From assembly GCF_015278315.1 (NCBI RefSeq), contig NZ_JADIJE010000007.1, positions 167,067 through 231,066 on the forward strand: a stretch of 64,000 bases of DNA, in the 5' to 3' direction. The number at the start of each line of letters is the position of its first letter. The first letter of the stretch is position 1. The notes under the pieces are model-generated. The model saw only the letters and a program-made list of their open reading frames with translations, ran no database searches and had not been told where the DNA came from. Of this stretch, positions 36,258-44,907 are shown piece after piece. The position numbers and the translations under genes were made by a program. Source of the DNA: Microbacterium ureisolvens (GTDB taxonomy: Bacteria; Actinomycetota; Actinomycetes; Actinomycetales; Microbacteriaceae).

Positions 36258-37196
36258 TCACGCCGCGACGCGCACGCCGGTGAACTGCTCCGACAGCTGC
36301 CAGATGCGGCCGGCGTCCTCCTCGCTCTGCAGCCGCGAGTACAGCGGCTGCTCGGCGGGCAGCCCGCCCAGGTGGTGGAAGCCCTTCGGCCCGTAGAGGT
36401 GACCGCCGCGGGCATCGAGGCTGGTCGCCGCGTACACCGCCGACAGCGCGGCAGACGAAGGTGTGCCGACCAGGATGCCGCGCCGCGACAGTGCCCGGAT
36501 CAGCTTCACCGCGGTCGTGTCGGTGGGGCGGCCCATGCCCGGCTGCGCGGAGAGCAGGTTGGTCGGCGTGATGCCGGGATGCGAGAGGGTGCTCCGGATG
36601 CCCCAGCCCGCGGCATCCGATCTCCGCTGGAGTTCCCGCGCGAACAGGCCGAACGCGATCTTCGACGAGCTGTACGCCTTCATCGGGTCGTAGCCCTGCT
36701 CCCAGTTCGGGTCGTCCCAGTTCACGGCGCCCCGGTCGGCGGCGATGCTCACCTGACTGACGATGTGCGCCCTCGCCTCGCTGAGGAGCGGAAGCAGCTG
36801 CGCGACGAGTGCGAAGTGGCCGAGATGGTTGGTGGCGAACTGCAGCTCGAACCCGTCCTCGGTGACGTGGCGGGTCGGCGGGGTCATCACGCCGGCGTTC
36901 GCGATGAGGTAGTCGATGGGGCGGCCGTCGGTGCGGAGTTCGGCTGCGAGGTTCGCGACCGAGTCGAGCGAGGCGAGGTCGAGTGAGAGGACACGGATGC
37001 CGGCTCGCTCGGTTCGCGCGCGGATCTCGGCGACTGCCGCTTGGCCCTTCTGCTCATTGCGGACCGGCATGAGGAGGTCGGCGCCGGCGCGCGCCAGACG
37101 CGCGGCGATCTCGAGGCCGACGCCGTCGCTGGCGCCGGTGACGAGGGCGAGCTTGCCGGTGAGGTCGGGAACGGGGATGTCGAGAGGCTTGGGCAT
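36258..37196 (-). CDS. Short-chain dehydrogenase/reductase
   Basis: This 312-residue SDR of the retinol-dehydrogenase-like type has the cofactor motif TGASDGVG (about 20-27), NAG in LIANAGV and the catalytic Tyr/Lys in [11 protein letters not shown] catalytic Ser precedes in [10 protein letters not shown]. The substrate is unknown, possibly an aldehyde or ketone. It is upstream of the MmyB-type regulator gene, which may control it. Confidence 0.9.
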   Translation of the reverse strand: MPKPLDIPVPDLTGKLALVTGASDGVGLEIAARLARAGADLLMPVRNEQKGQAAVAEIRARTERAGIRVLSLDLASLDSVANLAAELRTDGRPIDYLIANAGVMTPPTRHVTEDGFELQFATNHLGHFALVAQLLPLLSEARAHIVSQVSIAADRGAVNWDDPNWEQGYDPMKAYSSSKIAFGLFARELQRRSDAAGWGIRSTLSHPGITPTNLLSAQPGMGRPTDTTAVKLIRALSRRGILVGTPSSAALSAVYAATSLDARGGHLYGPKGFHHLGGLPAEQPLYSRLQSEEDAGRIWQLSEQFTGVRVAA

Positions 37197-37262
37197 GGGG
37201 GCTCCTGTATCGGTGGGTGCTTCCCATGCTCGGCAGGTCCGCGGCGGAGATTCAGGGCGCGC

Positions 37263-38621
37263 TCATCCAGGGATCGGGGATCCGTGGATGACGGCCGGGG
37301 CGGACGCCGCCGGCTCGCCGGTCAGCGAGACAGAGGCCAGGGCTGCGTAGGCAAGCGTCGGGCCCGGGCGCTCGTGCTGAGCGCCCGCCTCGGTCCGGAG
37401 CGGCTCCCGACCCGGCCACGACCGGTCGGCCAGGGCGGTGATCGCCTCGGCGAGCTCGTCGACGGTGGCGGTGTTCGGCGCGAGCGCCATGCCCGTGCCC
37501 GAGCGCTCGATGGCGGCCGCGCCGGCGAACTGATCGGTCGAGAACGGCAGGACGAGCAGCGGGACCCCCTGCCCGACCGCCTCCGTCACGGAGTTGTTGC
37601 CGCCGTGGGTGACGGCGAGGCGGGCCGCACCGAGCAGGCGCACTTGAGGGAGGTACTCGCGGACGAGCCAGCCGGCCGGCAGCGAGCCGAGGTCGCTCGC
37701 GGGAATCGAGCCGACGGCGATCGCGGCGCGGAGGCCGGTCCGCGCGATCGCCGCCGCGACCCGACTTAGTACATCGCCGCGCACCGACAGGAAGCTGCCG
37801 AAGCTCACGTACACGAAGGGCGCATCGTCGCGGAGGAACTCGTCGACCTCCGGGTCGTGGCGCTCGTCGCGGCGAGTCGAGCCGAGGAAGACGTGTGGCG
37901 GCAGCATCCGTCCGTCGCCCGCAGCCAGGAGCGCCGGGTAGTTGTACAGCACGAGATCGCCGTGCAGCGCGAAGGCGTCGGTGACCTCGACGGCGTCGCG
38001 ATCCAGCGCGTGAGCAGCCGTGTTCCACTGCTGTGCGAAGCGGTCCGACACCTTCTCGCACAGCTGACGGAGGTCCGCCAGCTCGGCGGCCGCGGGCGCG
38101 AAGGCGCTCGGCCACGCCGGCGGATAGCCGTACACCTCGTCGGCCACCGGCAGCGCGGAGGGGTGGCCGAGCACGACGTCCCCGTGCTCGATGCCGGCCG
38201 TGTGAAGGGCGAGACGGGCGCTGAACGCGAGGTGATCGACGAGGATCGTGTCGGGGCGAACGCGGTCGACGACGTCGAGCGTCGCCGCGGCCCGCTCCTC
38301 CGGGCGCCACATCAGGTCGGTGAGGCGCTCGCGCGCCTGATAGGCCAGCGTCGGCACCATCCCGTGCCGGGTGGCGTCGAAGAAGCCCTCGAGGGATGCC
38401 GCCTCCGCGGCACCCTGCTCCTCCGTGCGCATGACGCCGGCGTTCGCCCCGCGGCCGAGCGGCAGGTCGACGCGGTCGAAGCCGAAGTCGGCGACGATCG
38501 GCGCGGTCGCGAGGCCGGTCGCTACGACGACCCGCTCGCCCGCGTCACGCCATGCCGTCGCGAGGGTCGCCAGCGGCAGGAGGTGCGAGGCGTAGTCGGG
38601 GGTGATGACGAGAAGGGTCAT
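37263..38621 (-). CDS. GT1-type (MGT-like) glycosyltransferase
   Basis: This 452-residue glycosyltransferase of the UDP-glycosyltransferase/MGT superfamily starts MTLLVITPDYASHLLPLATL. The NDP-sugar-binding domain has SFGSFLSVRGDVLSRVAAAI and the signature THGGNNSVTEAVGQGVPLLV (about 355-375). Such enzymes glycosylate lipids, macrolides or other small molecules. The start at 38621 overlaps the stop of the upstream HEAT-GT4 gene (ATGA), so the two are coupled and probably act on one pathway. The longer frame upstream is a shadow of that gene. Confidence 0.9.
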   Translation of the reverse strand: MTLLVITPDYASHLLPLATLATAWRDAGERVVVATGLATAPIVADFGFDRVDLPLGRGANAGVMRTEEQGAAEAASLEGFFDATRHGMVPTLAYQARERLTDLMWRPEERAAATLDVVDRVRPDTILVDHLAFSARLALHTAGIEHGDVVLGHPSALPVADEVYGYPPAWPSAFAPAAAELADLRQLCEKVSDRFAQQWNTAAHALDRDAVEVTDAFALHGDLVLYNYPALLAAGDGRMLPPHVFLGSTRRDERHDPEVDEFLRDDAPFVYVSFGSFLSVRGDVLSRVAAAIARTGLRAAIAVGSIPASDLGSLPAGWLVREYLPQVRLLGAARLAVTHGGNNSVTEAVGQGVPLLVLPFSTDQFAGAAAIERSGTGMALAPNTATVDELAEAITALADRSWPGREPLRTEAGAQHERPGPTLAYAALASVSLTGEPAASAPAVIHGSPIPG

Positions 38622-40954
38622 GCCGGAAGCCTCGTCGGCTGCGCGTATTGCGCCTCCTGCGCGACGACCGACGCGTAGATCGGAGCCAGGGTGGCCGCCA
38701 TCCCCTCGATCGTGAATCTCGACGCCACGACCTCGCGCGCACGCTCGGCGCGGCGTGCGTCGTGATCGGCCGCACGGTCCAGGGCGGCGGCGATCGTGTG
38801 GGCCAACCGCTCGGCGTCCCATGTGGACGTGAGGAACCCGGTGTCGCCGTGGTCCACGTAGGTGGCAGGGCCGCCGGCGTCAGGTGCCACCACGACCAGG
38901 CCCGTCGCCATCGCCTCGAGCAGGGCAAGGCCGAACTCTTCCTTCATGCTGGCGCACACGTAGACACCTCCGGGGGCGGCGAGCTCGGGGAGCCCGAATC
39001 GCGCCGCCGCCATCCAGCGCGCGGCGACGTCGTTGGGGCGGTGGCCCGCGAGGACCAGTCCCCGCCGGGGGCGCTCGTGCGGCCGAGCGACGGTTGCGAT
39101 GCGCGTCAACTCGTCCTGCTCGTCGCGGGACGGAGCGTCGAGGTCGCCTCCGACGATGAGGAGGTTTGCGCGCTCGGCCAGCAGCGATCCCGCCCAGGTC
39201 TCCACCAGGGTCGCCATGCCTTTGACCCGGTGCAGACGGCCGACCGAGATCAGGAGCGGAAGCCCGCGGCGTTCCTCGTCGAGCTCGCCGAGGAGGGCTG
39301 AGAGCTCGAGGAGGGCCGGCCTCGTCGCAGCGGGATGGGCGGTCGCATGGTTCAGCGTGCGGGCGTCGGCGGTCGTCTGGTCCGTCCCGCCGGCGGGTGC
39401 CGTCGCCGCTCGGACTTCGGCGACGGCCCGGTCGATGACCGCCAGGTCGACGCCCTCTGCCACCACCGTGTGCCGGTCGCCGCGCGAGGTCAGGTCGAGG
39501 CCGACCAGCTCTCTCATCTCGTCGACGAGATTCGGGCGCGGGAAGAACACCGTGTGCGAGGCCGATGCCGCGAGCGTCCGCACCAGATGCGTCCGGAACC
39601 AGAAGTGCTCGCGAAGGTCCGCCTCGCCGAAGCCGTCACGGGTGAGCGTGCCGGCCTCCTCGAGCGACCGCATCACGCTGTGCGGGTCGGGTGCGACGGT
39701 GAAGACGGTGGGGATGCCGAGCTCACGTGCGACGTCCGCGGCCGCGAGGCTGCCCACATCGGCCATGCGCAGGTGCACGACGTCGACACCGCCCGCGGTG
39801 CGGAGTACGCGACGGATGCCGCGCCTCGCGGTCACCCGGTACGGCCAGGCCGCTGCGGATGCCACGGGTTCTGCAGCGAGGGGGATGTGGCCGTAGAGGT
39901 GGCCGGTCGGCGTGCCGGCGAGCTGGAGCAGGTCCACGGTGCTCTTCTGCAGCGGACCGCGCGACAGCGTGAGCACCCGCGTGACGTCGCCGTCGGTCTG
40001 CGTCAGCGCATCGCCGAGGCGCACCAGGAGCGTGGCGATGCCCCCGTTGTCGCCCGCCCCGGCGGCGGACAGAGACGGGTCGATGTCGGCGTGGAGGAAC
40101 AGCTGCGCGACGGTCAGGCCTCTCCGCGTGCCTGCGCCGGTCGGTGGGCCGAACGGCGGATACGCCCCGAGCGTCGGGTGCGGGCCGCGTCCGGGGTTCG
40201 GTCCGAGTCCGGGGTTCGTTCCGAGTCCGGGGTGCGGGTCGAGTCGGGGGTGTGCGCCGTGCGCGGGCGGCATCGGATCGAGGTCGATGAGCGCAAGGCG
40301 GGCGATCGCCGCCAGGCGGCCGCCGGCGGCCATGAGGCCGCCGAGATCCTCCTCCAGGCCGGCGGTGTCGCGGCGCTGCCCGAGCGCGGCGATCGCGGCC
40401 TCGCGCACGTCGTCCGGCTCGGCGTCATCCAGCGCCACCTCGCGCAGACGGCGCGCGGCGATCGGCTGCGGGACGAGTCCCAGGGTCTCGACGAGCGACG
40501 CCCGGGACGAGGCATCCGTGATCCCCAGCAATGCGGCCTCGACGGCCATCGCCATCGCGTCGCCCGCGGAGGCCGCCCACCTCTCGATCGTGTGCTGTGC
40601 CAGCATGCCGGTGAAGCCGCCCCTGATGACGAGAGCGAGGAGGCGGCCGACGGCCTCCGGGCGCGGCGCGCTCTGGCCGAGCGCCCACGCGGCGTGCTCT
40701 CGGATGAATGGCCGCTGGTCCGACAGCAGTGCGACCAGCTCCGTCAGCGCCTCGTCATCGTGCATCTCGGCGAGGGCGTGCACCGCGGCGATCGCCGCGA
40801 TGTCGTCGTTGCTCGCGAGAGCGCTCATGAGCACACGCAGGGTCCGCACGCTCGGGTCGCGGCCCGCCTCGAATGCGACATCGTCGGCGGCGCGCAGGGC
40901 GTGCAGGATCGTCGGCGAGTTGAGCACGTCGTCCATCGCGGTCTGAACGCCCAC
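38618..40954 (-). CDS. HEAT-repeat / GT4 glycosyltransferase fusion protein
   Basis: This 778-residue protein joins HEAT-type helical repeats (about 30-222, e.g. IAAIAAVHALAEMHDDEALT and IREHAAWALGQSAP) to a GT4 glycosyltransferase (about 280-778). A Pro/Gly/His-rich linker (226-279) with repeats such as NPGLGPNPGRG separates them. The GT4 part shows ISVGRLHRVKGMATLVETW and the E-x7-E motif KEEFGLALLEAM (672-680). There is no membrane helix. The usual GT4 length is about 400 residues, so the HEAT domain is an unusual addition, probably for protein-protein contact. GTG 40954 with GAGG six bases upstream is the start. It is coupled to the GT1 gene. Confidence 0.85.
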   Translation of the reverse strand: MGVQTAMDDVLNSPTILHALRAADDVAFEAGRDPSVRTLRVLMSALASNDDIAAIAAVHALAEMHDDEALTELVALLSDQRPFIREHAAWALGQSAPRPEAVGRLLALVIRGGFTGMLAQHTIERWAASAGDAMAMAVEAALLGITDASSRASLVETLGLVPQPIAARRLREVALDDAEPDDVREAAIAALGQRRDTAGLEEDLGGLMAAGGRLAAIARLALIDLDPMPPAHGAHPRLDPHPGLGTNPGLGPNPGRGPHPTLGAYPPFGPPTGAGTRRGLTVAQLFLHADIDPSLSAAGAGDNGGIATLLVRLGDALTQTDGDVTRVLTLSRGPLQKSTVDLLQLAGTPTGHLYGHIPLAAEPVASAAAWPYRVTARRGIRRVLRTAGGVDVVHLRMADVGSLAAADVARELGIPTVFTVAPDPHSVMRSLEEAGTLTRDGFGEADLREHFWFRTHLVRTLAASASHTVFFPRPNLVDEMRELVGLDLTSRGDRHTVVAEGVDLAVIDRAVAEVRAATAPAGGTDQTTADARTLNHATAHPAATRPALLELSALLGELDEERRGLPLLISVGRLHRVKGMATLVETWAGSLLAERANLLIVGGDLDAPSRDEQDELTRIATVARPHERPRRGLVLAGHRPNDVAARWMAAARFGLPELAAPGGVYVCASMKEEFGLALLEAMATGLVVVAPDAGGPATYVDHGDTGFLTSTWDAERLAHTIAAALDRAADHDARRAERAREVVASRFTIEGMAATLAPIYASVVAQEAQYAQPTRLPA
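40118..40279. repeat. Imperfect tandem repeat encoding the Pro/Gly linker of the HEAT-GT4 protein
   Basis: Short units of about 18 bases (variants of CGAGTCCGGGGTTCG) recur across the linker, encoding NPGLGP-like hexapeptides. The unit length keeps the frame. Confidence 0.65.
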
Positions 40955-41150
40955 GTTCCACCTCGCTCACGGCGCAGGGCGAGGAGCCTGCGCTGTCGGA
41001 AGCGTACGTCGGCGATGTCGAGGGAAGGCGCGCTTGACAACCGGGGGGATCGGTGTCAGCGGTAGGTGGCTTCCTGGTCCGCCGGTCTCATGTGGTGCGG
41101 GGTGGTCCGCGGAGTGCGGGGTGGCCGCGGATTGCGAGGTGGCGCGCTAC

Positions 41151-41642
41151 CTACGCGCCCGGCCGCGCGCTGTCGGCGATGAACGCCCGCAGGTGCTCGA
41201 CGACGAACGCGTGGTCCTCGGCCTGCGGGAGGCCCGAGACGCCGACGGTTCCGACGACGCCGACTCCCTCGATCGTGATCGGGAACACGCCGCCGTGCGC
41301 GGCGTACTGCGTCGGGTCGAGGCGGCCGTCGGTGTCGAAGTCCTTGCCCGAGGCCTTGAACGACAGTCCGACGCCGAAGGACGACCGGCCGTACCGGCGG
41401 GCGACGCGGGTCTTGCGTTCGAGCCAGCCGTCGTTGTCGGCGCTCGAACCGGGCAGCGCCGTGTGGAACACGCGAGCCTCGCCGAGCGTGATCCCGATGA
41501 CGATCGGCAGGCCGCGAGCCGCCGCGGCTTCGCGCATGCGCCGGCCGAGGGTCCAGGCATCCGTCACATCGAATCGGGTGAGCACCACCTCGGCCTCGTC
41601 GGTTTCGACGCGGGCGAGCAGAGCGGCGATGTCGTCGGTCAT
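41151..41642 (-). CDS. UPF0303 / haem-degrading-domain protein
   Basis: This 163-residue protein of the UPF0303 (YBR137W/HbpS-like) family begins MTDDIAALLARVETDEAEVV. It has TLGRRMREAAAARGLPIVIG, FHTALPGSSADNDGWLERKT and GGVFPITIEGVGVVGTVGVS, matching the family in order and length. Related proteins bind haem or interact with GET-type factors; the role in bacteria is unclear. It is a single gene. Confidence 0.85.
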   Translation of the reverse strand: MTDDIAALLARVETDEAEVVLTRFDVTDAWTLGRRMREAAAARGLPIVIGITLGEARVFHTALPGSSADNDGWLERKTRVARRYGRSSFGVGLSFKASGKDFDTDGRLDPTQYAAHGGVFPITIEGVGVVGTVGVSGLPQAEDHAFVVEHLRAFIADSARPGA

Positions 41643-41684
41643 GGAACGACGGTAGCGCGGGACTTCGCGGACGGGAGCGGCGCG

Positions 41685-42128
41685 TTACGCGGCCTCGGAT
41701 CGGTCGAGCGCTTGGAGCTCCTCTTCGAGCTCCGCGATGCGCTGCTCGATCTTGTCGCGATCCGAGGCGAGCCGGGTCTCGAGGGTGTCGTAGAGGTGCG
41801 CACCGCCGTCGCTGAAGCTCGCGGAGTGCTTGCGGGCGATGTCGTTGCGCGTGAGCGCCGCCTTGGCGTCGATGAGGGCGTCGTTGTGGATCCTCAGGGC
41901 GTTCTTGATCTCCTCGCGGCGAACCGCAGCCGGCGTGGGCTGGGCGGGGGCTGAGTCGCCGCGCCGGAATCCTGCCGCTGCCAGCACGCCCAGTCCGACG
42001 ACGATGACCCCGCCGCCCACGATGCTGACCGGGTTGAGCGTCTGGATCGTCGTCAGCGGGACGGCCAGCAGAGTGGCCCCGAGGGTGACCGTTCCCACGC
42101 CCGCGGTCGCGAGCCCCTTGCGCGTCAT
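41685..42128 (-). CDS. Membrane-anchored coiled-coil protein
   Basis: This 147-residue protein has two N-terminal hydrophobic segments (VGTVTLGATLLAVPLTTIQT and VSIVGGGVIVVGLGVLAAAG). A charged, helical C-terminal part with a coiled coil (about 105-140, TLETRLASDRDKIEQRIAEL) follows. The ATG at 42128 is chosen because the segment upstream is Pro-rich. It may be a small envelope or signalling scaffold; no family is recognised. Confidence 0.65.
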   Translation of the reverse strand: MTRKGLATAGVGTVTLGATLLAVPLTTIQTLNPVSIVGGGVIVVGLGVLAAAGFRRGDSAPAQPTPAAVRREEIKNALRIHNDALIDAKAALTRNDIARKHSASFSDGGAHLYDTLETRLASDRDKIEQRIAELEEELQALDRSEAA

Positions 42129-42357
42129 CCCGACGACTCTATCGGCGTCGGGGTCGGGCGTTGTGGGTGGGGAGGCGGGATGGTGCGGGGCGCGGGGGCG
42201 GTCGCCCGCGCGGTTGGGATTGCTCGGTCCTCCTTCAAGCACCGCCTCCTCCCCAGCCATGGGGAAATCGGCCGAAGTCGAGGCGATCCACAAACTACGT
42301 TTGACCTGGGCTTTACAACCCACTCAGTGTCGGAACTCCTCGGCAGAATTGGGATAT

Positions 42358-43773
42358 ATGAACTTCCCGCTCGCCGACCTCCGGAGCATCGCCGACCAGC
42401 TCGGCGACGCGCTCGGATCGGCGCTCGGCGGCGGGGCTCAGATGGGTCTCTCCCATCCAGAGCTGGTCGACGCGCTGGGCGTCGTCGAGCGGCTGGGGCG
42501 GGTGACGGATGCCGCGCGCCTGGCGCTCGCCGGAGAGGTAGGGCGCCGTGCCGACTCCGAGTTCGGCGACGATGCCATCACGGTGCAGTTCGGCTGCGGG
42601 TCGGCGCAGGAACTCCTGGAACGGGCGACGTTAGTCTCGGCGACGACGGCTCGGTCTCGACTGCGCGACGCGAAAGCCATCACCGGCCGCGTGACGCTCA
42701 CTGGCCAGGCGCGCCCGGCGCCGCTCGAGCATGCGCGCGCAGCCTTGGTATCGGGGCGGCTCAGTGCCGACGCATTGTCCACGATCGTCGACGCACTGCG
42801 CCCGCTGCTCGGCCGCTGCTCGGGAGATGAGCTCGCGGCGGCCGAGTTCGAGCTCGTCGGAGCGGCCGTGGGTGACGCCGAGGCGCCGGCCTGCGGCATC
42901 CACGAGTTGAAGATCATGGCGACGACGTGGGCGCTGTTCCTCGATCCTGACGGCACGCTGCCCGACGACGAGTACGCGACGCGGATGCGCGGAGTCCGCA
43001 TCAGCAGGCGGTCCAATCGGGGCCTGCGCAGGATCTCCGGTGATGTCACCGACGAGGTCGCGGCGCAGTTCGACCGGCTGGTGGACGCCCACCTGAATCC
43101 CCGGGTGCAGGATCGCGGGCCACGATTCGCGGAGGCCCGCGCAGAAGACACGCCCGACGACTGCGTGCTCGACCCTCGGACCATCGACCAGAAGCGGCAT
43201 GACGCGTTCGCGTCGATCCTGTCCGCTGCGGCGGGTGCGGCAGCGACACCGACTCTGGGGGGTGCGGCGCCTACGCTCATCGTCACCACCACCGAGGAAG
43301 ACCTCGCCGCGCCGAACGGCGTCGCGTTCGTCGAGAGCGCGGGCGGCCCGGTGACGGTTTCCGCCACGTTCGCCCGGCACGTCGGCTGCCATGGCACGAT
43401 CCACCGGCTCACGCTCGCCGCGAACGGGGCGATCAGAGCACTCCACATCGAGGATCGGATCTTCAACCACTGGCAGCGCAAGGCCATCGGCGCCCGCGAC
43501 GGCGGTTGCATCATCCCCGGCTGCACCGTGCCGGCGGCGTGGTGCGAGGTGCACCACGTCACCGATTGGGCGAAGGGTGGGCCGACCTCTGTCGACAACG
43601 GCGTGCTGCTCTGCTGGCACCATCACCACGGGATCGAGACCAGCGGGTGGGAGATCCGCATGGTGGACGGGATGCCGCAGGTGCGACCGCCGGGCTGGGT
43701 CGATCCGCAGCGACGATGGCGCGGGCCCAATCGGCTCCTGCTGCACGAACTCAGACGCGCGAGGTCCGCGTAG
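42358..43773 (+). CDS. DUF222 / HNH endonuclease domain protein, second copy
   Basis: This 471-residue paralogue of the protein at 1588-3090 has a DUF222 N-terminal region (about 1-330) and a C-terminal HNH motif: GGCIIPGCTVPAAWCEVHHV, TDWAKGGPTSVDNGVLLCWH, HHH. The zinc-binding Cys and His are complete. The start is the ATG at 42358; a longer frame upstream (from 41830) lies over the minus-strand coiled-coil gene and is rejected. No LexA-like box is seen here, in contrast to the first copy. Confidence 0.88.
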   Translation: MNFPLADLRSIADQLGDALGSALGGGAQMGLSHPELVDALGVVERLGRVTDAARLALAGEVGRRADSEFGDDAITVQFGCGSAQELLERATLVSATTARSRLRDAKAITGRVTLTGQARPAPLEHARAALVSGRLSADALSTIVDALRPLLGRCSGDELAAAEFELVGAAVGDAEAPACGIHELKIMATTWALFLDPDGTLPDDEYATRMRGVRISRRSNRGLRRISGDVTDEVAAQFDRLVDAHLNPRVQDRGPRFAEARAEDTPDDCVLDPRTIDQKRHDAFASILSAAAGAAATPTLGGAAPTLIVTTTEEDLAAPNGVAFVESAGGPVTVSATFARHVGCHGTIHRLTLAANGAIRALHIEDRIFNHWQRKAIGARDGGCIIPGCTVPAAWCEVHHVTDWAKGGPTSVDNGVLLCWHHHHGIETSGWEIRMVDGMPQVRPPGWVDPQRRWRGPNRLLLHELRRARSA

Positions 43774-43823
43774 ACCGCTCCGATGTGCGAACCGGCCGCG
43801 GCGAGCCCACCGCTGCCGGCCGG

Positions 43824-44846
43824 CTACGCGCGCAGCTGGCGCTCGCGCTGCCGCGCGCGCTCGGGCGGAACCGGAGGAGCCGGCGCGTCGAGAGCGCGCA
43901 GCATCCGCTCGAGCGTCTCGCGCAGCTGCTCTCGCGCGGGCGACGCGAGGTCGGTCGTGAACTCGACGCCGGCAGGGATCCACGACAGGCCGTACATCGT
44001 CTCGCGGAAGTCGCTTCCCCCGACCGGCCAGCGGGTGCGGCCGTCGCCCTCGTCCGAAGCGCCCTGGCCCCACTGCCCGAAGAGGTCGCGCATCGACTGG
44101 AGGTCGAGTTCCATCACGGCGTCCGCTTCAACCGCCTGCCGCACCCACGAACGTGCGACGAAGATGAACTCCTCGATCTCTTCGGGCGTGAGCGGCTTGG
44201 GCTGGAACAGCACGCGCGTGTGCTCCACACCGGTGAGCCGGTCCACGCGGAAGGTGCGCCAGTCGTCCTTGTCGAGATCCCAGCACAGCAGGTACCAGTG
44301 GCGGTCGGCGGGCGCGAGGGCGTGCGGCTCCACACGCCGGTGCGTGACGTCGCCCGTCGCGGCGGTGTACGTGAACCGCACGCGCTCGTGGTCGCGGGTC
44401 GCGAGAGCCAGCTCGCCCAGCACCTCGCCCGACACCGCTGCGCCGGCGTTGAGTCCGGCGGGCTGCACAGCCTCGGCCAGCGCGGCGACGCGGCGCCGCA
44501 GGGGAGCGGGCAGCACCTGCTCGAGCTTCGCGAGCGCCGTGATGGTCGTCTCCGGGCCGCTGACGAGGCGCTGCGATGCCGCGACCCGCAGTCCGATCGC
44601 CATCGCCACCGCCTCTTCGTCGGTGAGCAGCAGGGGTGGAACGGCGCTGCCGGCTTCGAGCCGGTACCCGCCCGCGGCGCCCGGCGTGGACTCGATGCGG
44701 TACCCGAGGTCGCGGAGACGCTCGACGTCACGGCGGACCGTGCGCTCGGTGACGCCGAGCCGATCAGCGAGTTCGGAACCCGGCCAGTGCCGATGGGTCT
44801 GCAGGAGATTCAGCAGCGAGAGAGCTCGGGCGGTCGTGTCGGACAT
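43824..44846 (-). CDS. YafY-type HTH/WYL-domain regulator
   Basis: This 340-residue regulator has an N-terminal helix-turn-helix of the DeoR kind (LADRLGVTERTVRRDVERLR, about 26-45). A WYL domain (about 140-215, with EPHALAPADRHWYLLCWDLD) and a C-terminal WCX extension follow. WYL proteins sense ligands such as oligonucleotides or metabolites. It is divergent from a DrrAB-type exporter with a 61-base gap holding an inverted repeat, and probably controls the exporter and itself. Confidence 0.9.
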   Translation of the reverse strand: MSDTTARALSLLNLLQTHRHWPGSELADRLGVTERTVRRDVERLRDLGYRIESTPGAAGGYRLEAGSAVPPLLLTDEEAVAMAIGLRVAASQRLVSGPETTITALAKLEQVLPAPLRRRVAALAEAVQPAGLNAGAAVSGEVLGELALATRDHERVRFTYTAATGDVTHRRVEPHALAPADRHWYLLCWDLDKDDWRTFRVDRLTGVEHTRVLFQPKPLTPEEIEEFIFVARSWVRQAVEADAVMELDLQSMRDLFGQWGQGASDEGDGRTRWPVGGSDFRETMYGLSWIPAGVEFTTDLASPAREQLRETLERMLRALDAPAPPVPPERARQRERQLRA

Positions 44847-44867
44847 GCGCCAAGAATCTCATGCATC

Positions 44868-44886
44868 GCGGACCGAATGTGTCCGC
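44868..44886. promoter_or_regulatory. Candidate operator in the WYL/ABC divergent region
   Basis: GCGGAC (44868-44873) and GTCCGC (44881-44886) form an inverted repeat with a seven-base spacer. It lies just upstream of a TAGCTT element (44896-44901) and the exporter ATG at 44908. Confidence 0.5.
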
Positions 44887-44907
44887 ATTGGCTCCTAGCT
44901 TGGGGGA

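Noticed and set aside
42438..43598. Minus-strand 386-residue frame over the second HNH gene
   Set aside because: It is the antisense of a clear DUF222-HNH gene, Ser/Arg/Ala-rich and without motifs.
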